NCBI GenBank assembly: GCA_039923455.1
Contig: JBDTCS010000101.1
Location: forward strand, 1 to 21,579
Direction of reading: 5' to 3'
From: JBDTCS01 sp039923455
GTDB lineage: Bacteria > Bacteroidota > Ignavibacteria > Palsa-1295
Length of the DNA stretch: 21,579 nt
The position numbers and the translations under genes were made by a program. The notes under the pieces were generated by a model. It was not told the origin of the DNA. It was given only the letters and a program-made list of their open reading frames with translations, and made no database searches. Positions 1 to 8,700 of this stretch are shown here, piece by piece. Every line of letters starts with the position of its first letter. Positions within the stretch are counted from its first letter, which is position 1.

Positions 1-2432
1 TTCACCGCGATGGTTTGCTGCGGTTCGATCCACGTTCCCACAGCAGGCTCAATCACTTTATAATCGGCGTTGCCAATTGCCGCTTCAGTGAATTGGACAG
101 CTTCACAATTGTTATTCGAGAGCGACGTAACAGCCTCACGTATTTCACAACGCGTTGCAGAGGTAAAGGTTAGCGAAGGACTTGCGAGTGTGATCGCAAT
201 AGTCGAACTTCCAATCCCAGCAACCGTGAGTGCTGTGTCGAAAAGGTGCTGCTCGGATTCGAAGCTGATTTTCACTTGCGCGAATTTCGTACCAGAAACG
301 CTCGGTGCAAATCTTAGAATGAGAGAATCTTCTGCACCGCTTTGAAGAACGTGCGGATAGGGTGCCGAGCATAGTGTCAGAAAATTTGGATCGCTCGCCA
401 CTGCACTCTTCACCGTCCAATCGGAGCAGGAGGTATTCGCAAAACGAATCACCGTATCGCGTGAAGCACAAATGCTCGTTACCGGAAACGAGATATTCGA
501 CGCAGAGATGCGCGGAATAAAAAGTTGATCGCTGACAACTTGGAGCGAGAGACGTACCATCGTGTCGAACGATTGCGTGCCCTCGATTAATCCAAGATGA
601 AGCTCTGCGCCGTAGAGTCCTTTGGCAGTTGCCGAACCGCGTACTGGAATCGCAATCGTCGCGCCCGGTGCGATAGCGATTGGGAAAGTAAGTGCACCGA
701 GCGTTATCGCCGCGCCACTTGGAATCGTTGCCGAGATAAGTCGAATGGTATCGCAAAGTGTATTGCCGATTTCGATTGTGGTATCGAGCCTAACACAAGG
801 GTTGCTCACAGTTGCGGTGAGTTGCTGAATAATTGGGCGCGAAGCTGTACCAACATTCAACGCGAGATTGATCGAGGTGTCATGCGTCGCGGCATCAATT
901 TGCATGCCGAGTTTGAGCGTCGAGGTATAGCTGCCGGATGCATGCGCGAAGCACTCGATCGGCAATTCGATAGATGCTTGCGGCGCGATCTTGATCGGGA
1001 GGGTGAGTTTGTTCAGCGAAAATACACTCTTGTCCGTCAGCGTTGCCGAAGCAATGATTAATGTATCGCATCCAAAGTTTCTCAGCGTTACCGCTGTGTC
1101 AAGCCTGCTACAAGGGTGTGCGAGTGTTGCGGAAAACTGTTTATTCGGGAGCAACACATGAAACGCCGCTTCACGAAGTCCGATAAGTTTAATAACGGTA
1201 TCGAATCCGAGCGGCCCGATGCGATACTGCACATGCAGCTCTGCGGTTTCGCGAGAGGTGCCGTTTGGAATGTAGGCAACTGGAATTGAATCTTCGCCCA
1301 TGATATAGTGTGGCTGAAAATTCGAGGCGAGCGCAAAATGATGCGAGCCAACCAACTTCTCACTTACTACATAAAGCGCGCAATTACCCGGGTTGACAAG
1401 TTTTACAACCGTCTCAGCAACGTTGCACTCATGTGAGTAGAGTTGTATGATCGATTTCGAAAGCTCGATCGGGTAAACACTCGTCGATTGCAAGCCTGTC
1501 GGATTGTACCAGAGCCCACCGTTCTGATCACCCGCGATGATTGCGTTGTTCTCTACATAGAAACTGCAATCTTTGGTCGCCGAGGGTCCGCAGATGCTTC
1601 CCCAACTTGCACCCTGATCGGTCGAAACGCAAAAGCCTTGATCCGTCTGGACATACAACCTGTTGAGTACACCGCGAATATCACCAGTCGCGACACCCAT
1701 GTTGCCAATCGTGCTGATGGTGTTCCAGGTAGCACCGCCATCATTCGAGCGATAAATGTCATTGGATCCTTCGGCGCAAGCGAAGTAGGTGTGCGTGCCT
1801 GCGATCGCAAGTGGGTGCCAACCTTCCGTGCGAAGGTTTGAAGGCTTCCACGTGGCACCGCCATCGGTTGTATAATAGTAGGTCTGCCAAAATGTCGAGA
1901 TCACACCTGAGTATGCATCCGCAAACGCCATCCCGAGCACCTTAGCCGGAAGATATGTTGACCACGTGTCACCATTCGTTTTCGAAACTTCCGATGCACG
2001 AGACCAGTAATTGAGAAAGAGCCGAGCGGCAGGCTTGTGATAATAGCTGACCAGCGGGCAATTTGCGGTGTTCGGAACGACAGTCCATGTCAAACCGCCA
2101 TCGAGCGTAGCGAAGCAACCGTTAATAGTGGCGTTCGTCCAAAGCGTGCACCATCCTGTAAGATTATCCTTAAAAGTAAACGTAGAAATGCGCTCGCCCG
2201 GGGCGGTCGTGCTAACGAGTTTCCAGCTTGCGCCTTGGTTGGATGTACGCCAGATCTCACCATTGATCAATCCTGCGAATCCAATTTCGGGCTTTTGTTC
2301 GGCGTCCAAGAAATACACACACGTCACCTGGCAACTGAAGCTGGCTTTTTTCTGCCACTGAGCCTTCAAGCTGCCGGTCGCACAAAACAAAAAGAGCAAG
2401 GCAGAGATCACTATGGAAGTAGATCTGCGCAT
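1..2432 (-). CDS. Large exported repeat protein, Asp-box propeller plus choice-of-anchor-D-like repeats (3' end missing)
   Basis: An open frame runs without a stop from an ATG at 2432 to the left edge (810 complete codons), so the C-terminus is not visible. Residues 1-24 form a signal peptide (MRRSTSIVISALLFLFCATG, then a short polar stretch ending in KA before Q). Residues about 60-280 carry six Asp-box-like motifs near residues 62, 109, 149, 187, 227 and 269 (for example TLDGGLTW, TTDGGATW, STDQGASW), spaced about 40 apart as in sialidase/Ycf48-type beta-propellers. From about residue 325 there are five beta-rich repeats of 105-109 residues, each with a cysteine pair: C336/C351, C441/C455, C546/C560, C655/C669 and C762/C776. 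They resemble the choice-of-anchor-D (ASPM/HYDIN-like) domains common in T9SS cargo. A C-terminal sorting domain beyond the window is expected but unseen. Location is probably cell surface or secreted; no specific function can be assigned. Codon pattern and the absence of stops make it clearly coding. Confidence 0.85.
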   Translation of the reverse strand, partial: MRRSTSIVISALLFLFCATGSLKAQWQKKASFSCQVTCVYFLDAEQKPEIGFAGLINGEIWRTSNQGASWKLVSTTAPGERISTFTFKDNLTGWCTLWTNATINGCFATLDGGLTWTVVPNTANCPLVSYYHKPAARLFLNYWSRASEVSKTNGDTWSTYLPAKVLGMAFADAYSGVISTFWQTYYYTTDGGATWKPSNLRTEGWHPLAIAGTHTYFACAEGSNDIYRSNDGGATWNTISTIGNMGVATGDIRGVLNRLYVQTDQGFCVSTDQGASWGSICGPSATKDCSFYVENNAIIAGDQNGGLWYNPTGLQSTSVYPIELSKSIIQLYSHECNVAETVVKLVNPGNCALYVVSEKLVGSHHFALASNFQPHYIMGEDSIPVAYIPNGTSRETAELHVQYRIGPLGFDTVIKLIGLREAAFHVLLPNKQFSATLAHPCSRLDTAVTLRNFGCDTLIIASATLTDKSVFSLNKLTLPIKIAPQASIELPIECFAHASGSYTSTLKLGMQIDAATHDTSINLALNVGTASRPIIQQLTATVSNPCVRLDTTIEIGNTLCDTIRLISATIPSGAAITLGALTFPIAIAPGATIAIPVRGSATAKGLYGAELHLGLIEGTQSFDTMVRLSLQVVSDQLFIPRISASNISFPVTSICASRDTVIRFANTSCSDWTVKSAVASDPNFLTLCSAPYPHVLQSGAEDSLILRFAPSVSGTKFAQVKISFESEQHLFDTALTVAGIGSSTIAITLASPSLTFTSATRCEIREAVTSLSNNNCEAVQFTEAAIGNADYKVIEPAVGTWIEPQQTIAV

Positions 2433-2505
2433 TTTTGACTGTTTTATTAGGAGTGTGATGTCTGAAATGGCGCCTTAGGAGCGGCTTGCCGTATCAGACT
2501 GAGGC

Positions 2506-2534
2506 AATATAGCAGAGCGCGTTACGATATGCAA
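2506..2534 (-). promoter_or_regulatory. Candidate sigma70-like promoter for the repeat protein
   Basis: On the minus strand there is TTGCAT (2529-2534), a 17-base spacer, and TATATT (2506-2511), about 74 bases before the ATG at 2432. The -10 matches the consensus at 5 of 6 positions but the -35 at only 3 of 6. Bacteroidota often use a different -33/-7 signature, so this is tentative. Confidence 0.25.
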
Positions 2535-2543
2535 GCCTTTTGT

Positions 2544-2567
2544 CCAAAATAATACAGATTATTTTGG
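2544..2567. promoter_or_regulatory. Perfect 10-4-10 inverted repeat, possible operator
   Basis: The arms CCAAAATAAT (2544-2553) and ATTATTTTGG (2558-2567) are exact reverse complements around ACAG. As RNA the plus strand can add a G.U and a G-C pair outside the stem. It lies about 10 bases upstream of the candidate -35 of the divergently read repeat-protein gene, in the 449-base gap 2433-2881. That gap otherwise holds only weaker dyads: 7-base arms at 2720-2726/2747-2753 and 8-base arms at 2777-2784/2803-2810. The low GC and lack of a T run argue against a terminator. Confidence 0.4.
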
Positions 2568-2881
2568 GCTGTTACAGAAAGAAACACGTACGCAAAAATA
2601 TTCCCAAAACTGCACATGGTTTTCTTTCGTACGTAAGGAATTCGAGGTTCTCCGTGTTTGAGAGACAAGTAGTGCGAAGCCCTTTATTTACAGGGTGATT
2701 CACGAATCGACGCATCCCAGATCCAATCCTATTTTGGTGCACGAATTTGGATCAGCTGAGTCCGTCAATGTAGCGGTCACATTTGTGAGGCGGAGACCAA
2801 GGAAATGTGAACTCGCAAGCTTTGGGGTTATCTTTGTGCTACAAATATTTGCACCGATCTCAATTCAAATCTTCTCATTAG

Positions 2882-4513
2882 TTGATCAAACAATATCGCG
2901 CAGTGAATGTAGGGGTGCTGTGGGGAATATGCGCACTGTGTATTCTGCTTGCAGCGGGAATGCTCGCGTATCCTTTCGGGTACGATCAAGGAGCATTTGC
3001 AGTCGGCGGCGAAATGATCTTGCACAAAGGTGCAATAGTATATCGCGACATACTTGATACGAAGCCGCCCGGTATTTTCCTGATCTACGCGCTCTCGTCG
3101 CTGCTCTTTGGTCATCACGAGTGGTCGATACGTGCACTCGATGCGATCTATATTCTTTGCACAGCCTTTTATTTTTACAAAATCGTTCTGAAGGCACTCG
3201 CCGATCAGGGACTCGCACTCACTGCGGCGACCTTGCTTGTGCTCACGCACGTAACATCGGGATTTTGGATGACGGCACAGGCGGAGTCGTTCTCGATACT
3301 CCCTTCGCTTGTGATATGTCAGATGACGCTTGAACTTCGTGGCAAGCTAAGTTCACGTGGAGCGTTATGGAGAGGCACGCTCGCGGGACTCGCTGCAGCG
3401 TCGCTCTTCTTTCTCAAGTTCACGTTGCTAACAGTACCGCTCGCTTCGATCGTGTATTTGTTTCTGCGAACTGAGATTCCAATCAAAGAGCGAGTTCGAT
3501 TTATTGGCCTCATGCTCGGCATTCTATTTCCTTCGGTGTGCCTCTATCTTCTCTACCTCTCACAAGTTGGCGGGCTTGCCAGATTTACGGAAGCACTTCA
3601 ATGGGTTTCGAGCTACAGTGCGCTCGCACCGCTTTTGAGTTTTGAGACCATCAGCACCAAATACTTCCAGCTATTTCCTCAAAACCTAGTATGGTCTTGG
3701 ACGCCGACAATAGTAGTCTTGGGAGCAGTTGGTACATGGCAATTTGCCAGAGGGGTTAGAACTTCTGACGACAACGAAGAAAGAAATTTCTATAGTCTTT
3801 TCTTTTTGCAGTGCTTCTTAGCGTTGCTCAGCGTACTCTACGAGCGTAAATATTTTCAGTATCACTATGCGCGCGCACTGTGGGCCTTGATCCCGTTTAT
3901 CTCGGTCGGTGTATGGGAAGCGGCGCGTATGTTCAAAGATCTTAAGCTTCGTGCGATATCGAGTTCAACAGCAAGCACCCTTGTTAATAAGACTCTTGTG
4001 TATTTTGCACTTGTAATCGCACTTGCCTACTCTCCCCTTCCTCGACTTTTGTCACAGCCGATCAAGTGGACCTCGATGGCATTGCGTGGGACTGATCGAT
4101 CTGCAGAAGTACAAAAACAGATTCCGAATTATTATTATTCGGATGTCATAAGAATGACGAGCGCGCTCAAGCCAAGACTTGCCGCCGGTGATTCTGTTTT
4201 CTTTTGGGGTAACGAAGCTTCAGTCTACTTTCATCTTGACCGTTTGCCACAGACCTTCGTGCTGACGAATACACCACTCATCACAAGTTGGACTCCGCTC
4301 GCCTGGAAAAGTGCAATGATGCAGCAACTAACGGCTTCGCATCCACGATTCTTCATCTCCGAGTTCGGCGATGCACGCGATTATATCAGCGGCACAACGC
4401 GAGATAGCTATCAGCACCTTCTCGATTGGCCGGAATTAAAGACCTACGTCGAGAGCAATTATGTTCGCACGGATTCTATCGGTCACTTTCTGATCTTCGA
4501 AGCGAAGAAGTAA
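2882..4513 (+). CDS. GT-C family membrane glycosyltransferase (PMT/ArnT-like, GT39-related)
   Basis: 543 residues and very hydrophobic, with about ten or eleven predicted membrane segments (first at about 9-29). After the first segment comes FGYDQGAFAVGGEMI, then an YRD...DTKPPG stretch at 54-64. This is the usual layout of PMT_2/ArnT-like integral membrane glycosyltransferases, where an acidic residue in the first outer loop (here probably D35) is catalytic and a polyprenyl-phosphate sugar is the donor. The C-terminal third (about 390-543) is soluble and probably extracytoplasmic, also typical. Donor and acceptor cannot be read from sequence. The start is TTG at 2882, directly preceded by an in-frame stop (TAG 2879-2881). 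A GTG at 2903 is the alternative; neither has a clear ribosome binding site. The gene stands alone on its strand and converges with ddl. Confidence 0.8.
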   Translation: MIKQYRAVNVGVLWGICALCILLAAGMLAYPFGYDQGAFAVGGEMILHKGAIVYRDILDTKPPGIFLIYALSSLLFGHHEWSIRALDAIYILCTAFYFYKIVLKALADQGLALTAATLLVLTHVTSGFWMTAQAESFSILPSLVICQMTLELRGKLSSRGALWRGTLAGLAAASLFFLKFTLLTVPLASIVYLFLRTEIPIKERVRFIGLMLGILFPSVCLYLLYLSQVGGLARFTEALQWVSSYSALAPLLSFETISTKYFQLFPQNLVWSWTPTIVVLGAVGTWQFARGVRTSDDNEERNFYSLFFLQCFLALLSVLYERKYFQYHYARALWALIPFISVGVWEAARMFKDLKLRAISSSTASTLVNKTLVYFALVIALAYSPLPRLLSQPIKWTSMALRGTDRSAEVQKQIPNYYYSDVIRMTSALKPRLAAGDSVFFWGNEASVYFHLDRLPQTFVLTNTPLITSWTPLAWKSAMMQQLTASHPRFFISEFGDARDYISGTTRDSYQHLLDWPELKTYVESNYVRTDSIGHFLIFEAKK

Positions 4514-4539
4514 TGTACGCTTAGTCGCTGGGCATATCT

Positions 4540-5568
4540 TTACTTGCTGAAGGCGCTCATCAAGATTCGCTCACACAATTCTTCAAACGTGATGCCCGCG
4601 GCCTTTGCAGCTTTTGGTGTCAAGCTCGTCTCCGTCATGCCTGGGAGCGTGTTGATCTCCAGACAACTCCAACTATTATCAGGCCGCAATCTAAAATCAA
4701 TGCGGGCATAGCCCGTCGCACCGGTTTGGATAAACACGGCGAGTGCATCTTGTTGAATTCCTTCGGTCACTTCGTCCGGGAGATCAGCCGGGCAGGTATA
4801 AACCGTCATGCCTTTGGTGTACTTATGATGATAATCATAAAATCCGCCCTCAGGTGCGATCTCAACGATCGGCAACGGTTCGTCATCGAGGATCGTAACG
4901 GTTAGCTCGCGTCCTTCGATGAATTCTTCGATGAGTGCTTTGTCCGAATAAAGTAACGCACTCTGCACTCCGGCGACAAACGCATCTGCATCTTTCTCTT
5001 TCAGAATCGTTAGACCAACGGTCGAGCCCTGATCGTTCGGTTTGATCACCATTGGAAGCTTTAGCTCATCACAGAGCATCGGGAAAAGCTCGCGCATTAG
5101 TTCTTCCGGAAGTCCGGCAGGCACGACCGTCCACTTTGGTGTGGCGATCTCGGACTCTTCCATGATGATCTTCGTGAGTGCTTTGTCGATGCAGACCGTA
5201 CTCACTTTTGCGCTTGAACCTGTGTATTTTTTGCCGAGCAATTCGAGCACAGATTGCAGCGGCCCATCTTCGCCTGGCACTCCATGCAATCCGAACACCA
5301 CGACTTCTGCATCGCGCACCGCCGGTGACATCAAACTATCGAGCAGCACCGAGCCTTGCGATAGATCACCAAGCGCATCGAGCGTTGGTGGCGCGGTGTT
5401 CGGAGGGTTGGATTGAAACTCGTCGATTCGCATTGCTCGGCCTGTCGCGGGATCGAGCAATGTCACATCGTGACCGTTTTTTTCGAGTGCCTTCGCCATT
5501 CCAAAACCGGAGACGAGCGATACATCGCGCTCAGAACTGGTCCCGCCAAGTAACACGCAGAGTTTCAT
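4540..5568 (-). CDS. ddl: D-alanine--D-alanine ligase
   Basis: 342 residues; an ATP-grasp ligase joining two D-Ala for peptidoglycan precursors in the cytoplasm. N-terminal GGTSSERDVSL holds E13 (equivalent to E15 of E. coli DdlB). HGVPGEDGPLQ and YTGSS follow, then the ATP-grasp MVIKPNDQGSTVGLT. The omega-loop HHKYTKG has K249-Y250 in the place of DdlB K215-Y216; a Tyr here is typical of D-Ala-D-Ala rather than D-Ala-D-Lac ligases. The C-terminal RIDFRL and CLEINTLPGMT carry the metal-binding acidic and Asn residues. The start is ATG at 5568. It lies 78 bases downstream of leuS on the same strand and may be co-transcribed; it is not in a mur cluster here. It converges with the glycosyltransferase gene, 26 bases away. 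Confidence 0.95.
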   Translation of the reverse strand: MKLCVLLGGTSSERDVSLVSGFGMAKALEKNGHDVTLLDPATGRAMRIDEFQSNPPNTAPPTLDALGDLSQGSVLLDSLMSPAVRDAEVVVFGLHGVPGEDGPLQSVLELLGKKYTGSSAKVSTVCIDKALTKIIMEESEIATPKWTVVPAGLPEELMRELFPMLCDELKLPMVIKPNDQGSTVGLTILKEKDADAFVAGVQSALLYSDKALIEEFIEGRELTVTILDDEPLPIVEIAPEGGFYDYHHKYTKGMTVYTCPADLPDEVTEGIQQDALAVFIQTGATGYARIDFRLRPDNSWSCLEINTLPGMTETSLTPKAAKAAGITFEELCERILMSAFSK

Positions 5569-5646
5569 AGAGTGATGACTACTAAAATAATAAAGAGCGA
5601 CTGAGCCGGTCAGAAATTAGCAAACAAAAGAACAACCGAGCTTAAC

Positions 5647-8262
5647 TTAGCCAAGCACAACATTGACAAGCTTATCCGGTACAACAATTAGCTTCTTGAT
5701 CGTCTGACCTTCCAAATGTTTTTGCAGTCTCGGATTTGTGCGCGCAAAATGTTCGAGTTCTTCGCGCGAAAGCCCTTTCGGCACGTTCTCGAGTTTATCG
5801 CGAAGCTTACCGTTTATCTGAAATACAAGCGTGACGGTATCCTCGATCGTTTTAGCGAGATCGAACTTTGGCCACTCGGCAAATGCGATCGAATCATGAT
5901 GCCCAAGTCGCTGCCACAATTCCTCAGAGAGATGCGGTGCAAACGGAGCGAGCAATTGAAGGAAGGTCTGGAGTGTCTCTTTCGGAACGCCGAATTCCTC
6001 GTCCAAGATTTTGTTGAGCAGTATCATCAAACCACTCACCGCAGTGTTGAGACGAATCGACTCAATATCCTCACCGATCTTTTTGATCGTCTGATGCAGC
6101 AAGCGTTCGAGTCCTTTGCTCGGTGGCTCGCTCGAAAGTCGCGATAGATCCGTCACACCATCGGGATCGACAACGAGTTTCCAAATTCGATTGAGAAAAC
6201 GATCGACGCCATTGATCCCTTCGGAATTCCACGGCTTCATCATTTCGAGCGGACCCAAAAACATCAGATACATTCTAAGCGTATCTGCACCGAACCTCGA
6301 AAGATAATCGTCTGGATTCACGCCATTGCCGAGCGACTTCGACATCTTCACGCCATTCTCGCCCAGCAACATTCCCTGATGGAACATTCGCTTGAACGGC
6401 TCCGGTGTCGAGAGATGGCCCAAGTCAAATAAGATTTTGTGCCAAAATCTTGAATAGAGCAAATGCGTAACCGCATGCTCGGAGCCACCGATATAGAGAT
6501 CAACCGGCAACCACTTTTGCTCCAGCGACTTATCCAAAAACACTTCGGAATTTGTCGGATCGATATAACGCAAGTAATACCAGCATGAGCCGGCCCACTG
6601 TGGCATGGTGTTCGTTTCGCGACGCGCGGGCTTGCCGGTCTCCGGATCGTGTGTGTTCAACCAGTCGTGCATCGTTGCAAGCGGTGACTCGCCGGTGCCG
6701 GACGGACTATAGCTCTCCACTTCCGGAAGCATAAGTGGTAGTGCGCTCTCGGGCAATGCCTTCGGATAATCACCCTCGCCATCATTGACAAATATGATCG
6801 GGAATGGCTCGCCCCAATAACGTTGACGTGAAAAAAGCCAATCGCGAAATTTATATTTGATCGAAGCGGCACCAAGCTTTTGCTCTTCGAGCCATTGAAT
6901 CATGCGCTCCTTCGCGTTCGCAGTCTTCAGTCCATCGAGAAATCCGGAATTGACAACATAGCCATCGTCGCTGAATGCCTCGGAAAGCGCTTCGTTAGGA
7001 TCACCGTCCTGATGCGTCACAACGCGAACAATCGGAAGTCCGAACATTTGCGCGAATTCAAAATCACGTTCATCGTGACCCGGCACCGACATGATCGCAC
7101 CAGTGCCATACGACACAAGCACATAGTCCGCGATCCAGATCGGTATCGGTTTGCCGGTCGCAGGATTGATCGCAAACGCGCCGGTAAAAACACCCGTCTT
7201 TTCTTTGCTTAGATCGGTGCGATCAAGATCGCTCTTGCGTCGAACGGCTCCGAGATACGCATCGATCTCCGGTCGTTGTGCGGCCGTTGTAATTTTTTCG
7301 ACGAGCGGATGCTCCGGTGCAAGCACCATATAAGTCGCACCAAAGAGCGTATCAGGACGTGTTGTGAAAACACGAATGGTCTCGGTCCCTTGCACGGGAA
7401 AATCTATCTCTGCACCGATACTCTTGCCGATCCAATTGCGCTGCATTTCGATTGTGCTCTCAGGCCAGTCGAGCAACTGAAGATCATCAAGCAAGCGATC
7501 TGCATACGCAGTGATACGTAACACCCACTGACGCATATTCCGCCGAATGACGGTGTAACCCTTCTCTTGTTGATCGGCGACTTCTTCATTTGCGAGCACG
7601 CTCCCGAGTTCGGGGCACCAGTTCACCGGTGCTTCGGAAATATATGCGAGTCTGAAATTCGAAAGCAGATCTTCGCGATCTTTGCCTGTTGCTTTCGCCC
7701 ACTCTTTAGCCGTGTAACGGCGAGCGGTGGTTGGCAATGGAGATGGAAGATTCTCGGTGCCGAATTTTGCGAGATGCTGCTCAAGCTTTGCGATCGGACG
7801 TGCTGCTTTCGCGGTCTCGTCAAAGTACGAATGAAATATTTGCAGGAAGATCCACTGCGTCCACCGGAAATAATTCGGATCGGTGGTGTTTATCTCACGC
7901 GTCCAATCATACGAATACCCAAGGGCATCAAGTTGTCTGCGAAAACTTGCAATATTTTGCTCGGTGGTGATGCGGGGATGGAGTTTATGCTTGACCGCAT
8001 ATTGCTCCGCAGGAAGTCCGAACGCATCCCATCCCATCGGATAGAGGACTTCGTATCCGGCTGCTCGGCGATAACGTGCAATGATGTCGCTTCCCGTGTA
8101 TCCCATCGGATGCCCCATGTGGAGACCGCTGCCGGAGGGATAGGGCAGCATATCCATCACATAATACTTTGGCTTCGCGGAATCATGCCGAATGCGAAAC
8201 GTCTCGTTCGCCCGCCAATAACTCTGCCACTTGCTCTCGATATCGGAAAAAGGATACGGCAT
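5647..8262 (-). CDS. leuS: Leucyl-tRNA synthetase
   Basis: 871 residues from the ATG at 8262, where the usual LeuRS N-terminus begins (MPYPFSDIESKWQSYW). Class I signatures are present: HMGH at about 48-51 and KMSKS at 639-643. The CP1 editing domain is intact, with TRPDTLFGATY and the YGTGAIMSVPGHDERD aspartate region, and so is the leucine-specific region followed by the WAGSCWYYLRY block. The tail ends with LIVVPDKLVNVVLG, as in bacterial LeuRS. The same frame stays open upstream for another 55 codons to a TTG at 8427, which lies inside a repeat copy. An ATG at 8397 with GGAGGAG six bases before it would add 45 residues with no known LeuRS counterpart, so 8262 is preferred. The cognate tRNA-Leu(GAG) is also in this window but not adjacent. 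Confidence 0.95.
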   Translation of the reverse strand: MPYPFSDIESKWQSYWRANETFRIRHDSAKPKYYVMDMLPYPSGSGLHMGHPMGYTGSDIIARYRRAAGYEVLYPMGWDAFGLPAEQYAVKHKLHPRITTEQNIASFRRQLDALGYSYDWTREINTTDPNYFRWTQWIFLQIFHSYFDETAKAARPIAKLEQHLAKFGTENLPSPLPTTARRYTAKEWAKATGKDREDLLSNFRLAYISEAPVNWCPELGSVLANEEVADQQEKGYTVIRRNMRQWVLRITAYADRLLDDLQLLDWPESTIEMQRNWIGKSIGAEIDFPVQGTETIRVFTTRPDTLFGATYMVLAPEHPLVEKITTAAQRPEIDAYLGAVRRKSDLDRTDLSKEKTGVFTGAFAINPATGKPIPIWIADYVLVSYGTGAIMSVPGHDERDFEFAQMFGLPIVRVVTHQDGDPNEALSEAFSDDGYVVNSGFLDGLKTANAKERMIQWLEEQKLGAASIKYKFRDWLFSRQRYWGEPFPIIFVNDGEGDYPKALPESALPLMLPEVESYSPSGTGESPLATMHDWLNTHDPETGKPARRETNTMPQWAGSCWYYLRYIDPTNSEVFLDKSLEQKWLPVDLYIGGSEHAVTHLLYSRFWHKILFDLGHLSTPEPFKRMFHQGMLLGENGVKMSKSLGNGVNPDDYLSRFGADTLRMYLMFLGPLEMMKPWNSEGINGVDRFLNRIWKLVVDPDGVTDLSRLSSEPPSKGLERLLHQTIKKIGEDIESIRLNTAVSGLMILLNKILDEEFGVPKETLQTFLQLLAPFAPHLSEELWQRLGHHDSIAFAEWPKFDLAKTIEDTVTLVFQINGKLRDKLENVPKGLSREELEHFARTNPRLQKHLEGQTIKKLIVVPDKLVNVVLG

Positions 8263-8401
8263 GCTTTCAGGTCTAAAATACGATTCAATTCGTGAGGATT
8301 TTCCAACACCGAAAGAGGGAGTCTTGTCTCCCAAGGTAGCTGGGATGACCTTTTTTCGTATAGTGATATAGATTCGCTCCATCTGATTCGATTTCATATT
8401 T

Positions 8402-8487
8402 CGCTCCTCCGGAGCTCTTGAATTCAAGAATGCATCGATACCCGGCGCTTACGCACCGGGCTACAATTATGCCGCTCCTCCGGAGCT
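8402..8487 (-). repeat. Hairpin-pair repeat, copy A (86 bp)
   Basis: The copy begins and ends with the 15-base direct repeat CGCTCCTCCGGAGCT (8402-8416 and 8473-8487), itself a small GCTCC...GGAGC hairpin. Between them, read on the minus strand, is CCCGGTGC, loop GTAA, GCGCCGGG (8441-8460). Copy C at 8701-8786 has the same length and orientation and differs at 6 of 86 positions. The copy sits immediately upstream of leuS, and its right-hand GGAGGAG (minus strand) could act as a ribosome binding site. No protein is encoded that I recognise. Confidence 0.85.
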
Positions 8488-8581
8488 AAGAATCGGTGTA
8501 CCATCTCGGGCGAATTGCGACCTTGAAAATATTGCACCGCATCAGCATTCCGAATTAGACCTCGCGACTACACTTTATCGC

Positions 8582-8690
8582 AGCTCCGTTAGGAGCAAAA
8601 TAATTGTAGCCCAGTGCGTAAGCGCTGGGTTAGGTGCGTATTTTTTCCCAGAGCTCCGTAGGAGCGATATAGACCCACTGCGTAAATACC
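8582..8690 (+). repeat. Hairpin-pair repeat, copy B, opposite orientation, with degenerate extra unit
   Basis: AGCTCCGTTAGGAGC (8582-8596) is followed by TAATTGTAG and the hairpin CCCAGTGC, GTAA, GCGCTGGG (8610-8629). A second GAGCTCCGTAGGAGC (8651-8665) comes next, then a decayed start of another unit (GACCCACTGCGTAA, to about 8690). The spacing between the two GCTCC boxes is 70 bases, against 71 in copy A, so this is the same element inverted. Relative to copy A, the fourth pair of the central stem changes from G-C to A-T with pairing kept. Confidence 0.8.
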
Positions 8691-8700
8691 GATGCTATTT

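Noticed and set aside
145..1061. Reading frames on both strands (145-756 minus, 597-1061 plus) within the left-edge gene
   Set aside because: They are Arg/Cys/Ser-rich out-of-frame translations; the continuous 810-codon minus frame with signal peptide and repeats explains the region.
2586..2634. ACGTACG ... CGTACGT inverted repeat
   Set aside because: CGTACG is self-complementary, so two occurrences automatically look inverted; the 35-base separation adds no support.
2695..3057. Plus-strand 120-codon frame covering the end of the gap and the glycosyltransferase start
   Set aside because: It overlaps the clearly coding glycosyltransferase frame, is basic and Ser-rich, and has no recognisable motif or ribosome binding site.
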